From positions 87,856 through 151,855 of the forward strand of contig NZ_FNIR01000013.1 in the NCBI RefSeq assembly GCF_900103975.1: 64,000 bases of DNA. Reading direction: 5' to 3'. Positions 24,982 to 32,065 of the stretch are shown here, one piece after another. This DNA comes from Klenkia soli (GTDB lineage Bacteria; Actinomycetota; Actinomycetes; Mycobacteriales; Geodermatophilaceae). The translations under genes and the position numbers were made by a program. Position 1 is the stretch's first letter, and each line of letters starts with the position of its first letter. The notes below the pieces were generated by a model. The model was not told the DNA's origin. It was given only the letters and a program-made list of their open reading frames with translations, and searched no databases.

Positions 24982-25763
24982 CTGCCCTCGACGACGGACC
25001 ACACGAGCCCGGCCAGCCGGTCGGGGGTCTCCAGCTGCGGCAGGTGCCCGGCGTCGCCGATGACCTCGAGCCGGGCACCGGGGATGGCCCGGGCGTAGGC
25101 CTCCCCGTGGCTCGGGCCGACCACCCGGTCGGCGGCGCCCCAGACGACGAGCACCGGCCGGTCGACGGCCGGGAGCCGGTCGAGCAGGGTGGGATCGGCC
25201 ATCGTCGTCCCGCCGTAGGCCAGCAGCGCCGCGCGGTTGCCCGCCATCGCCTCCCGGGCCGCCGCGGGCAGGGTGTCGACGTCGAGCCGGAAGCGGTCGG
25301 GGTCGGCGTAGCTGAGATCGGTGACCTGGTCCATGGTCAGCGAGAAGAAGTCGACGACCGGGTCGGTGTCGCTGGCCAGGCCGACCGCGTCGACGAGGAC
25401 CACACCGCCGACCCGGGGGTCGGCCAGCAGGGCCATCTCGGCGGCGGTCCAGCCGCCGATCGAGTTGCCCACGACGGTGATGCCGGTGAGGTCGAGCTCG
25501 CCGAGCAGGGCCACGTACAGCGCAGCCAGGTCGGCGATCGAGTCCAGGCCCACGGGGCGGGGCGTGCCGCTGAAGCCGGGGTGGGTGGGGGTCAGGACGC
25601 GGGCGGGCCGGGTGCCGGCCAGCAGCTCGGCGAACCCGGCCACGGACTGCGGGCCGGCACCGCCGTGCAGGAGGAGGACCGGGCGGCCCGAGCCCTGCTC
25701 GGCGAGCGTGACCGGTACGGGGCCGGCGGCGGTGGGGACGGTGACGGTGGTCGTGGTGGGCAC
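24978..25763 (-). CDS. Alpha/beta hydrolase
   Basis: Predicted 261 residues. The fold is marked by VLLLHGGAGP (oxyanion HGG), the nucleophile elbow VVGNSIGG with Ser at about residue 101, the acid region VVWGAADRVVGP and the late HLPQLE with the catalytic His. GAGGAGG lies just before the GTG at 25763, which fixes the start. It diverges from the marR gene and shares a double operator with it, so the MarR protein most likely represses this hydrolase until a ligand binds. Substrate is unknown; small esters or lactones are typical for this kind of pair. Confidence 0.85.
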   Translation of the reverse strand: MPTTTTVTVPTAAGPVPVTLAEQGSGRPVLLLHGGAGPQSVAGFAELLAGTRPARVLTPTHPGFSGTPRPVGLDSIADLAALYVALLGELDLTGITVVGNSIGGWTAAEMALLADPRVGGVVLVDAVGLASDTDPVVDFFSLTMDQVTDLSYADPDRFRLDVDTLPAAAREAMAGNRAALLAYGGTTMADPTLLDRLPAVDRPVLVVWGAADRVVGPSHGEAYARAIPGARLEVIGDAGHLPQLETPDRLAGLVWSVVEGS

Positions 25764-25788
25764 GGGGCCTCCTCGGGTCGGTGGCTTC

Positions 25789-25829
25789 ATCAACATGTTG
25801 ACCGTACGCCTCATGGTCAACATGTTGAT
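25789..25829. promoter_or_regulatory. Double operator for the MarR regulator
   Basis: Two copies of the perfect 12-base palindrome tcaacatgttga lie at 25790-25801 and 25817-25828. They are 27 bases apart from centre to centre, and their flanks extend them into a 15-base inverted repeat (atcaacatgttgacc at 25789-25803 and its complement at 25815-25829). They sit between the divergent hydrolase and marR genes, ending 11 bases before the marR ATG. The AT-rich motif stands out against the very GC-rich background. MarR dimers typically bind such sites. Confidence 0.85.
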
Positions 25830-25840
25830 ACAGTGACCGC

Positions 25841-26248
25841 ATGACCCGGTCGGTGCAGGACGTCGCGCTGTCGATCAAGCGGGTGCAGAGCCGGCACCAC
25901 CGCACGCTCGACGCCGCGCTGACCTCGCTAGGCCTCAGCCTGGTGCAGTGGGACGCCCTCCGGCACCTGGACCGCAACCCCGACGCCTCCCTGCACGACC
26001 TGGCCCAGCTGACCTTCCAGAGCGACCAGGCGTTCGGCACGCTCACGCAGCGGTTGACCGACCGCGGTCTGGTCGAGCGGGTGCCCGGTCCCGGCCGGGC
26101 GGTCCGGCTGGTCATGACCGACCGGGGACGCGATGCCCTCATCCGGGCGGCGGGCGTCGTCGACGGGGTGCTCGCCGAGTCCTTCGCCGGGCTCACGCCC
26201 CGCCAGGTCGACCAGCTCGGCGAGCTCGTCGAGCGCCTGCTCCGCTAG
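25841..26248 (+). CDS. MarR-family transcriptional regulator
   Basis: Predicted 135 residues. The winged helix is visible: LSLVQWDALRHLDRNPDAS, then HDLAQLTFQSDQAFGTLTQR and the wing DRGLVERVPGPGRAVRLV, and the C-terminal helix completes the dimer interface. MarR proteins bind small aromatic or lipophilic ligands and release DNA. The double tcaacatgttga operator just upstream indicates autoregulation and control of the divergent hydrolase. The gene overlaps the convergent SDR gene by four bases (ctag). Confidence 0.9.
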   Translation: MTRSVQDVALSIKRVQSRHHRTLDAALTSLGLSLVQWDALRHLDRNPDASLHDLAQLTFQSDQAFGTLTQRLTDRGLVERVPGPGRAVRLVMTDRGRDALIRAAGVVDGVLAESFAGLTPRQVDQLGELVERLLR

Positions 26249-27102
26249 GACGGTCCGATCCCCGCGCCCCAACGGTCGGGGTGGCGGGGTTGCTGCACGT
26301 CGGCGGTCAGCGCGGCGGCGAAGGCGTCGTCGGTCCAGTCGGGCTGCTCCCAGGTCGCCGCCGGGGCCGGGTGGGTCCAGACCGACAGCTGCGACCCGTC
26401 GAAGGACAGCACCTGGCCGTGCAGGTGCGCCGCCCGCGCCGAGGCCAGGAACACCACCACCGGCGCCACGGTCTCCGGGGGCGGGAACACCAGCGCGTGG
26501 CCGACGTCCCCGGCCTCGAACACCGCCGTCATGTCCGTGCGGGCGACCGGCGCCAGCGCGTTCACCCGGATGCCGCGCCGGTGCAGCTCGAGGTCCATCG
26601 CCCGGGTCAACCCGACCACGCCGGCCTTGGCCGCGGCGTAGTTGGTCTGCCCGGCGGTGCCGAACAGCCCGGACCCCGATGTCACGTGCAGCACCGCGCC
26701 GCCGGTGCCCCGCATCGCCCGGACGGCGGCCCGGCTGCAGTCCCAGGTGCCGCGCAGGTTCACCGCCAGGACCTCGTCGAACTCCGCGTCGGACATCCGG
26801 GCCAGCGACCGGTCCCGGGTGACCCCGGCATTCGTGACCACCATCCCGACCGAGCCGAACGCCTGCACGCAGGTGTCGACCAGCCGGTCCCCGGTGCCGG
26901 GCTCGGCGACCGAGCCGGCGCAGCCGACCGCGCTGCCGCCCCCGGCGGCGATCTCCTCGACCACCGCGGCGGTGCGGTCCGCGTCGGTGCCGTTGACCAC
27001 CACCCGCGCGCCGGCCGCGGCCAGCCCCTGCGCGAACGCCCGGCCCAGGCCGCGGGTGGAGCCGGTCACCACGACCGGGAGGCCGGCGAGGTCGGTGCTC
27101 AC
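26245..27102 (-). CDS. Short-chain dehydrogenase of the acyl-CoA block
   Basis: Predicted 285 residues. The motifs TGSTRGLG (13-20), TNAGV (90-94, where NNAG is more usual), Ser142, Tyr155 and Lys159 are all present. A C-terminal extension with several Trp residues (WTHPAPAATWEQPDWTDDAF) follows the core, which is longer than in standard 250-residue SDRs. The GTG overlaps the stop of the tandem TetR gene. With the CoA ligase and hydratase upstream on the same strand it likely acts as a 3-hydroxyacyl-CoA or related alcohol dehydrogenase; this is inference. Confidence 0.82.
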   Translation of the reverse strand: MSTDLAGLPVVVTGSTRGLGRAFAQGLAAAGARVVVNGTDADRTAAVVEEIAAGGGSAVGCAGSVAEPGTGDRLVDTCVQAFGSVGMVVTNAGVTRDRSLARMSDAEFDEVLAVNLRGTWDCSRAAVRAMRGTGGAVLHVTSGSGLFGTAGQTNYAAAKAGVVGLTRAMDLELHRRGIRVNALAPVARTDMTAVFEAGDVGHALVFPPPETVAPVVVFLASARAAHLHGQVLSFDGSQLSVWTHPAPAATWEQPDWTDDAFAAALTADVQQPRHPDRWGAGIGPS

Positions 27103-28271
27103 CGGTCCACCACGGGGGTGTCCAGCACGGCCTGCACGGTCGCCCGCAGCGCCGTCGGGGTGTCCGGGTGCTCGTGCCACCGGCCCAGCCGGACGACGTC
27201 CTGCACCACCGCCCGCGCGGCGTGCACCAGCACCAACGCCTGGTCGGCGGGCAGCTCGGGCCGTGCCCGGGACAGCGCGACCAGCCAGGCGGTGACGTCG
27301 GCGGCCAGCGCCTGGCGCACCCGCCGGGCGGCCTCGGGGGGCAGGTTCTTGGCCTCCAGCACGTAGACGGCGAACAGCAGCCGGTCGGCCAGGCCCAGCT
27401 CCACGTAGCCCGCGACCAGGTCGTCCAGGTCGTCCAGGTCGGCGGGGGAGGTGTGCCGCGCGGTGAGCCGGTCGCCCGCGGCGCTGAACGCAGCGACCAG
27501 CAGGTCGGCCTTGGTGGGGTACCAGTGGTAGATGCTCGGCCCGGCCATCCCGAGCTCGGCCGCGATGTCGTCCAGGCTCACGGCCTGGTACCCGCGGGCG
27601 GCGAAGAGCCCGACGGCGGTGTCCAGCAGCTGCTCGCTGCGCCCGCCGGGCGCCGGGCGAGCGGGTGCGTCCGACCGTCCACCGGTGGCCCAGCGGGCCC
27701 GGGACGCCGCCAGCGCCGCCGCGGCGAGCACGGCGCCGTGCCGGGCGGGGTCGGGTTCCCGGCGGTGCGTCGAGGGGCTGGCCAGGACGGCGAGGGCGCC
27801 GGTGGCGCAGAACCGCGCCTGGGTGCCGGTCAGCGCGGGACGGTCCCGGGCGATCGCTGCGGTGAACCTGCGGGCCAGCGCGCCGAACCGGCGGTCCAGC
27901 GCGGCGCGGCGGTCGGCGTCGACGTGCCGCAGCTCCCGCTGCAGCAGCACCCACAGGTCGTGCTCGGCGACGGCGGCGCCGGCCATGACGTCCAGGAATG
28001 CGTCCAGCGGCACCTCCGGCGCGCGGGCGAGGGCCTCCTCCACGACGTCCAGCGCGCCGCCGACCGCGGCGGCCAGCAGCTCCTGCTTGTCGGCGTAGTG
28101 CCGGTAGAGCGCCGGCGCGGTGATGCCCACCGCGCCGGCGACGTCGGCCATCGACACCTGGTGGAACCCGCGCAGCCGGAACAGCCGACCGGCCGCGTCG
28201 GCGAGCTGGGCCCGCCGCTGGGCGGTGGGCAGCCGGGTGCGGGGGGCGGACCCGGAGAGCGGGCGGGTCAC
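27099..28271 (-). CDS. Tandem TetR-family regulator with two DNA-binding domains
   Basis: Predicted 390 residues, about twice a normal TetR protein. The first helix-turn-helix spans about residues 20-66 (VSMADVAGAVGITAPALYRH), followed by a ligand-binding-type helical region. A second complete TetR head begins at about 211 (VSLDDIAAELGMAGPSIYHW, 231-250) with its own helical core to the end. A GAGGAGGAGGA ribosome site precedes the GTG at 28271. One chain could therefore act like a pseudo-dimer. It lies in the same operon as the CoA ligase and SDR that it probably regulates. Confidence 0.85.
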   Translation of the reverse strand: MTRPLSGSAPRTRLPTAQRRAQLADAAGRLFRLRGFHQVSMADVAGAVGITAPALYRHYADKQELLAAAVGGALDVVEEALARAPEVPLDAFLDVMAGAAVAEHDLWVLLQRELRHVDADRRAALDRRFGALARRFTAAIARDRPALTGTQARFCATGALAVLASPSTHRREPDPARHGAVLAAAALAASRARWATGGRSDAPARPAPGGRSEQLLDTAVGLFAARGYQAVSLDDIAAELGMAGPSIYHWYPTKADLLVAAFSAAGDRLTARHTSPADLDDLDDLVAGYVELGLADRLLFAVYVLEAKNLPPEAARRVRQALAADVTAWLVALSRARPELPADQALVLVHAARAVVQDVVRLGRWHEHPDTPTALRATVQAVLDTPVVDR

Positions 28272-28294
28272 CGGGTCCTCCTCCTCTGCACGGG

Positions 28295-29845
28295 TCAGCC
28301 CAGCTCGCGCAGCCGGTGCTTCTGGATCTTGCCGCTGGCGGTCGCCGGCAGCGCCGGGACCACGGTCCAGTGCGTCGGGAACTTGGCCCGGGCCATGCGG
28401 ACCGACTCCAGGTGCTCGATCATCCGCTCGGGCCCGGCCCACTCCGCGCCGGGGGCGAGCACCAGCCAGGCGCCGACCGCCTCGCCGAGCCGCTCGTCCG
28501 GGACGGCGGTGACCGCGACCGCCGCCACGTCGGGGTGCGCGGCCAGCGCGGACTCGATGTCCAGGGTGGAGAACTTCTCCCCGCCCCGGTTGACGATGTC
28601 CTTCAGGCGCCCCGACATGCGCACCCAGCCCTCGGCGTCGACCACGCCCACGTCGCCGGGGTAGAACCAGCCCTCGTCGTCCAGCTGCTCGGCGGTGCGC
28701 TGCGGGTCGGTGTACCGGGTGAGCAGCTGGGGCCCGCGGATGCGCAGCTCGCCCTCCTCGCCGGCCGGCAGCGCGGTGCGGTCCGGGCCGACGGCCTCGA
28801 TCGCCATGCCGGGCAGCACCTTGCCGTCCCACAGCGAACGGCGCTCGACCGGGGCGTCCTCGGGGGCGGCCGCGCAGACGCCGGCGGTCTCGGTCATGCC
28901 GTAGCAGCGCATCGCCCGCACGCCGACCGCCTCGGCGCGCTGCACGACCACCGGCGGGATGGCCGCCCCGGCGCAGGCGTAGAGGTCCAGCCGGTGCCCG
29001 ACCCCCGCGCCGGCCTCGTAGCGCTGCACCAGGTCGGCGAGGAAGAGCGTGGCGCCCATCGCCAGGGTGGCGCCCTCGCGCTCGATCACCTCGACCGCCT
29101 CGTCGGGCTTCCAGGCCGGCATGATCACCGACCGCGCCCCGAGGAAGGCCGGGAAGACGACGCCGGCGACGAAGCCGCCCAGGTGCGACAGGGGGGTGGC
29201 GCACAGCACCACGCAGCTCTCGTCGACGTCCAGCGCGACCTGGAAGTTGCGCAGGTGGGCGAGCAGGGCCGCGCTGGACAGCAGGGCGCCCTTGGGTGCC
29301 GACGTCGTCCCCGAGGTGTAGAGCAGCAGGGTCGGCTCCTCGGCGTCCAGCGGCTCGGGCAGCTCGGTGCCCGGCACCTCGCCGGTGGCCGGCAGCGCCG
29401 ACCAGCCCTCGCGGGTGCCGCCCACCAGGTACCGGACGGCGGGTTCGTGCCCCAGGTCGGCGAGGATCGCGTCGGTCTCCTCGGCCGGCCGGCGCGGCCC
29501 CAGCTCGGCGGCCACGGCGACCACGGCCGGCCGGGCGTCGTCGAGGATCTGGGCCATCTCGTGCTCGCGGTAGATCGGGATGACCGGCATGTCGACCGCC
29601 CCGATCCGGAAGGCCGCGACCTGCAGCGCGAGGGCCTCCAGGCAGTTGGGCAGCTGCACCATGACCCGGTCGCCGCGCTGCACGCCGCGGCGCACCAGGT
29701 CGGCGGCCACGGTGCGCACCCAGGCGTCGAACTCGCCGTAGGTCACCCGACGGTCGCCGAACACGAACAGCTCGCGGTCCGGGGTGCGGGCGGCCTGCCC
29801 GGAGAGCAGGTACCCGATGCGGGGGTCGTGGTCGGTGGTCGTCAT
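28295..29845 (-). CDS. Acyl-CoA synthetase (AMP-forming CoA ligase)
   Basis: Predicted 516 residues of the ANL superfamily. The phosphate-binding loop is YTSGTTSAPKG (176-186), the adenylation motif CYGMTETAG is present, and the C-terminal domain has GWFYPGDVGVVD, RLKDIVNRGGEKF and the catalytic Lys506 in SGKIQKH. The sequence reminds me of cyclohexanecarboxylate and medium-chain CoA ligases rather than long-chain FadD, but substrate cannot be fixed by reading. The ATG overlaps the stop of the NTF2-like gene. It activates the carboxylate that the neighbouring crotonases and SDR process. Confidence 0.88.
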   Translation of the reverse strand: MTTTDHDPRIGYLLSGQAARTPDRELFVFGDRRVTYGEFDAWVRTVAADLVRRGVQRGDRVMVQLPNCLEALALQVAAFRIGAVDMPVIPIYREHEMAQILDDARPAVVAVAAELGPRRPAEETDAILADLGHEPAVRYLVGGTREGWSALPATGEVPGTELPEPLDAEEPTLLLYTSGTTSAPKGALLSSAALLAHLRNFQVALDVDESCVVLCATPLSHLGGFVAGVVFPAFLGARSVIMPAWKPDEAVEVIEREGATLAMGATLFLADLVQRYEAGAGVGHRLDLYACAGAAIPPVVVQRAEAVGVRAMRCYGMTETAGVCAAAPEDAPVERRSLWDGKVLPGMAIEAVGPDRTALPAGEEGELRIRGPQLLTRYTDPQRTAEQLDDEGWFYPGDVGVVDAEGWVRMSGRLKDIVNRGGEKFSTLDIESALAAHPDVAAVAVTAVPDERLGEAVGAWLVLAPGAEWAGPERMIEHLESVRMARAKFPTHWTVVPALPATASGKIQKHRLRELG

Positions 29846-30336
29846 GCCGTCGTCCTCTCGGCGGTCGAGGTGGTGGTGAGGCCGAGCAGGTAGGCCCCGC
29901 CCTTCTGGTCCCCGCGGGGCGGGAGAGCGCCGAGCTGGCGGAGCATGTCGACGATCTCGAAGGCGGCGGTGTACCGGGCGAGCAGCCCGTCGCGGAACCC
30001 GAGGAAGATGTCGCAGCCCTGCACCCGGAAGGTGCGGTCGGTGCGCAGTGCCGCCGGGGCGTTCCCGGACTGCTCGAACAGCACCAGCGCGCGGCCGTCC
30101 TCGACCGCGGTGAACAGCTGGACCTCGCGGACCCGGTACTCGGGCATGGCCCGCCAGATCGCGTCGACGTAGGCCCGCACGGCCTCGCGCCCGCGCAGCG
30201 GCTCGGGCCAGAACACCCGCTCCTCCCAGGAGATGTCCGGGTGCAGCAGGGCGAGCACGGTGTCGGTGTCGCGGGAGTTCCAGGCGTCGATCCAGTCGTC
30301 GGCGAACCGGCGGAGGAAGGCCGGGTCGACGCTCAC
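29842..30336 (-). CDS. NTF2-like (SnoaL-type) small protein
   Basis: Predicted 164 residues with a cone-shaped NTF2-like fold: RFADDWIDAWNSRDTDTVLA, HPDISWEERVFW and then beta strands ending in GLLARYTAAFEIVDMLRQLG. Family members include isomerases, hydrolases and dehydratases that work on cyclic substrates (SnoaL, ketosteroid isomerase). The start GTG and the stop both overlap their neighbours (GTGA, ATGA), locking it to the hydratase and ligase genes. It may act on the same CoA intermediate. Confidence 0.75.
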   Translation of the reverse strand: MSVDPAFLRRFADDWIDAWNSRDTDTVLALLHPDISWEERVFWPEPLRGREAVRAYVDAIWRAMPEYRVREVQLFTAVEDGRALVLFEQSGNAPAALRTDRTFRVQGCDIFLGFRDGLLARYTAAFEIVDMLRQLGALPPRGDQKGGAYLLGLTTTSTAERTTA

Positions 30337-31094
30337 GAGCGCTTCCCGATCGCGGCGTAGGCCTCGGTGATCCGCTCGACGACGTCCGGGTGCCAGACGA
30401 TCTCGCGGTAGGCCATCGTCTCGAACGACAGCGCCGAGATCGGGTCCATCGCCGGCGAGCGCAGGATCATCTCCTTGTTGAACAGCGCCGACTTGGTCGA
30501 CGTCGCGGCGATGCTCGCGGCGATCCGGGTGGCCTCGGCGACCACCCCGCCGGTGGGCACCAGCCGGTCGACCAGCCCGATCCGCAGCGCCTCGGCGGCG
30601 TCGATGCGGTCGCCGGTGAGCGTGAGCAGCTTCGCCTGGCTGAGGCCGACGATCTTCCACAGCGGGGAGAAGTAGGGGGTCAACCCGAACTTGACCTGCG
30701 GGAACCCGAAGACGGCGTTCTCGGCGCCCACCCGGATGTCGCAGAACACCGCGATGTCGCAGCCGCCGCCCAGGGTGGGCCCGGCGCACGCGGCGATGGT
30801 CGGCTTCGGGTAGTCCAGCAGCGCGCCGTAGACCCGCAGGCAGGCCGCGGCATAGGCGGCGCGGGTCTCCTGGGTGAAGCCGGACTGCAGGTCCAGGTCC
30901 AGGCCGGCGCAGAACATCTCCTCACCGCCGGTGAGCACGACGGCGGCGACGTCGTCGTCGGTGCGCCAGGCGTCCAGGTGGTCGCCGAGGGCGCCGAAGA
31001 GCTCCAGGCTCAGCGCGTTGCGCCGCTCGGGCCGGTCGAAGGTGATCGTGCCGACGCCCCCGGTCGTCGAGGCGGAGATGGCTGGTGCGGTCAC
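30333..31094 (-). CDS. Enoyl-CoA hydratase/isomerase-family protein (crotonase) 1
   Basis: Predicted 253 residues, starting with GTG. The crotonase fold is clear: TFDRPERRNALS, the oxyanion-forming FCAGLDL, and AGPTLGGGCDIAVFCD. The two glutamates of classical enoyl-CoA hydratase are replaced: Asp113 stands where Glu144 is expected and Gln133 (FPQVKFGL) where Glu164 is expected. A hydration by the normal mechanism is therefore doubtful; isomerase, hydrolase or ring-opening chemistry, as in BadI-like crotonases, is more likely. It diverges from the second crotonase gene and heads the minus-strand operon. Confidence 0.85.
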   Translation of the reverse strand: MTAPAISASTTGGVGTITFDRPERRNALSLELFGALGDHLDAWRTDDDVAAVVLTGGEEMFCAGLDLDLQSGFTQETRAAYAAACLRVYGALLDYPKPTIAACAGPTLGGGCDIAVFCDIRVGAENAVFGFPQVKFGLTPYFSPLWKIVGLSQAKLLTLTGDRIDAAEALRIGLVDRLVPTGGVVAEATRIAASIAATSTKSALFNKEMILRSPAMDPISALSFETMAYREIVWHPDVVERITEAYAAIGKRS

Positions 31095-31160
31095 GGCGAG
31101 CGGCTCCCTGGGTCGGCGGTCGGGCGGACGCTAGCGCACGAAGTGAACGACGACTAGACC

Positions 31161-31189
31161 TTGACGGGACCTCGTCGACCAGCTGTGAT
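31161..31189 (+). promoter_or_regulatory. Candidate promoter of the second crotonase gene
   Basis: ttgacg (31161-31166) and tgtgat (31184-31189) are separated by exactly 17 bases and resemble -35 and -10 boxes. The nonamer aagtgaacg occurs twice, at 31141-31149 and 31196-31204, 55 bases apart and on either side of this promoter. The paired repeats could bind a regulator such as the tandem TetR protein; that link is a guess. Confidence 0.45.
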
Positions 31190-31238
31190 GCCGACAAGTG
31201 AACGCCGAACAGGCGTGCGGACGACGAGAGGCGCAGTC

Positions 31239-32033
31239 GTGGCTGAGCACCAGTACCTGCGGACCGCCGTCGAGGACGGCGTCGGGATCCTCCAGCTGGA
31301 CCACCCGGGCAAGCGCAACGCCCTGGGGTGGGAACTGCACGAGGAGGTCATCGCGGCGCTGGAGGCCTGGGCGTACGACGACGAGGTCGCCTGCGTGCTG
31401 CTAATCGGCGACGAGGACATCTTCTGCGCCGGCTGGGCCCTCGACGTCCTGCAGGGCACCTCGGACGCCGACCGCACCCGGTTCACCGACCTCGCGCTGC
31501 GGCTGATGGTGGCGCTCTACGACTACCGCAAGCCCACGATCGCCGCCGTCGCCGGCGTGGCCCCGGGCTACGGCATGGACCTGGCCACGATGTGCGACAT
31601 CACGATCGCGTCGGAGAACGCCGCGTTCGGGTCGACCCAGGTCAAGTACGCGATGAACGGCTTCTACCACGCCCTGCAGCGCCGGGTGGGCGCCCAGCGG
31701 GCCCGCCGGATGTTCTTCACCGGCGACCCGATCGACGCCCAGGAGGCGCTGCGGGTCGGCCTGGTCGACGAGGTGGTGCCGGTCGGGCAGCTGCGGGAGA
31801 GCGCCCTGCGGCTGGCCCGGCAGATCGGGGAGCACGGGGCCGAGCTGACCACCGTGCTCAAGGAGGTCGCGCTGCGGGCCGGGCACATGGACCACGTCGC
31901 CGCCACCGCCTACGAGCTGCGGGTCACCCACGACCTGGTGCAGCGCGGCCTGTTCACCCGCCGGATCGCCGAGGGCCTGGACCGGCTGCGGGCCGGCACC
32001 AGCAAGGCCACGGAGCGGTTGGCCCGCCGCTGA
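31239..32033 (+). CDS. Enoyl-CoA hydratase/isomerase-family protein (crotonase) 2
   Basis: Predicted 264 residues from GTG with GAGAGG upstream; a longer reading from 31161 would run through the promoter candidate and is less likely. The fold is marked by LDHPGKRNALG, FCAGWALD, VAPGYGMDLATMCD and FGSTQVKYAMN. As in its divergent neighbour, both classical glutamates are changed, to Asp114 and Gln134. The shared pattern suggests related chemistry in one pathway. It is the only plus-strand gene of the block and is convergent with the GMC oxidoreductase gene. Confidence 0.85.
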   Translation: MAEHQYLRTAVEDGVGILQLDHPGKRNALGWELHEEVIAALEAWAYDDEVACVLLIGDEDIFCAGWALDVLQGTSDADRTRFTDLALRLMVALYDYRKPTIAAVAGVAPGYGMDLATMCDITIASENAAFGSTQVKYAMNGFYHALQRRVGAQRARRMFFTGDPIDAQEALRVGLVDEVVPVGQLRESALRLARQIGEHGAELTTVLKEVALRAGHMDHVAATAYELRVTHDLVQRGLFTRRIAEGLDRLRAGTSKATERLARR

Positions 32034-32065
32034 CCTGGCCCTCCGCCCAGCTGATCCAGGGCGGG

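Noticed and set aside
31161..31238. Longer N-terminus of crotonase 2 starting at 31161.
   Set aside because: It would read through the best promoter candidate; the GTG at 31239 has a GAGAGG site and aligns with the family start.
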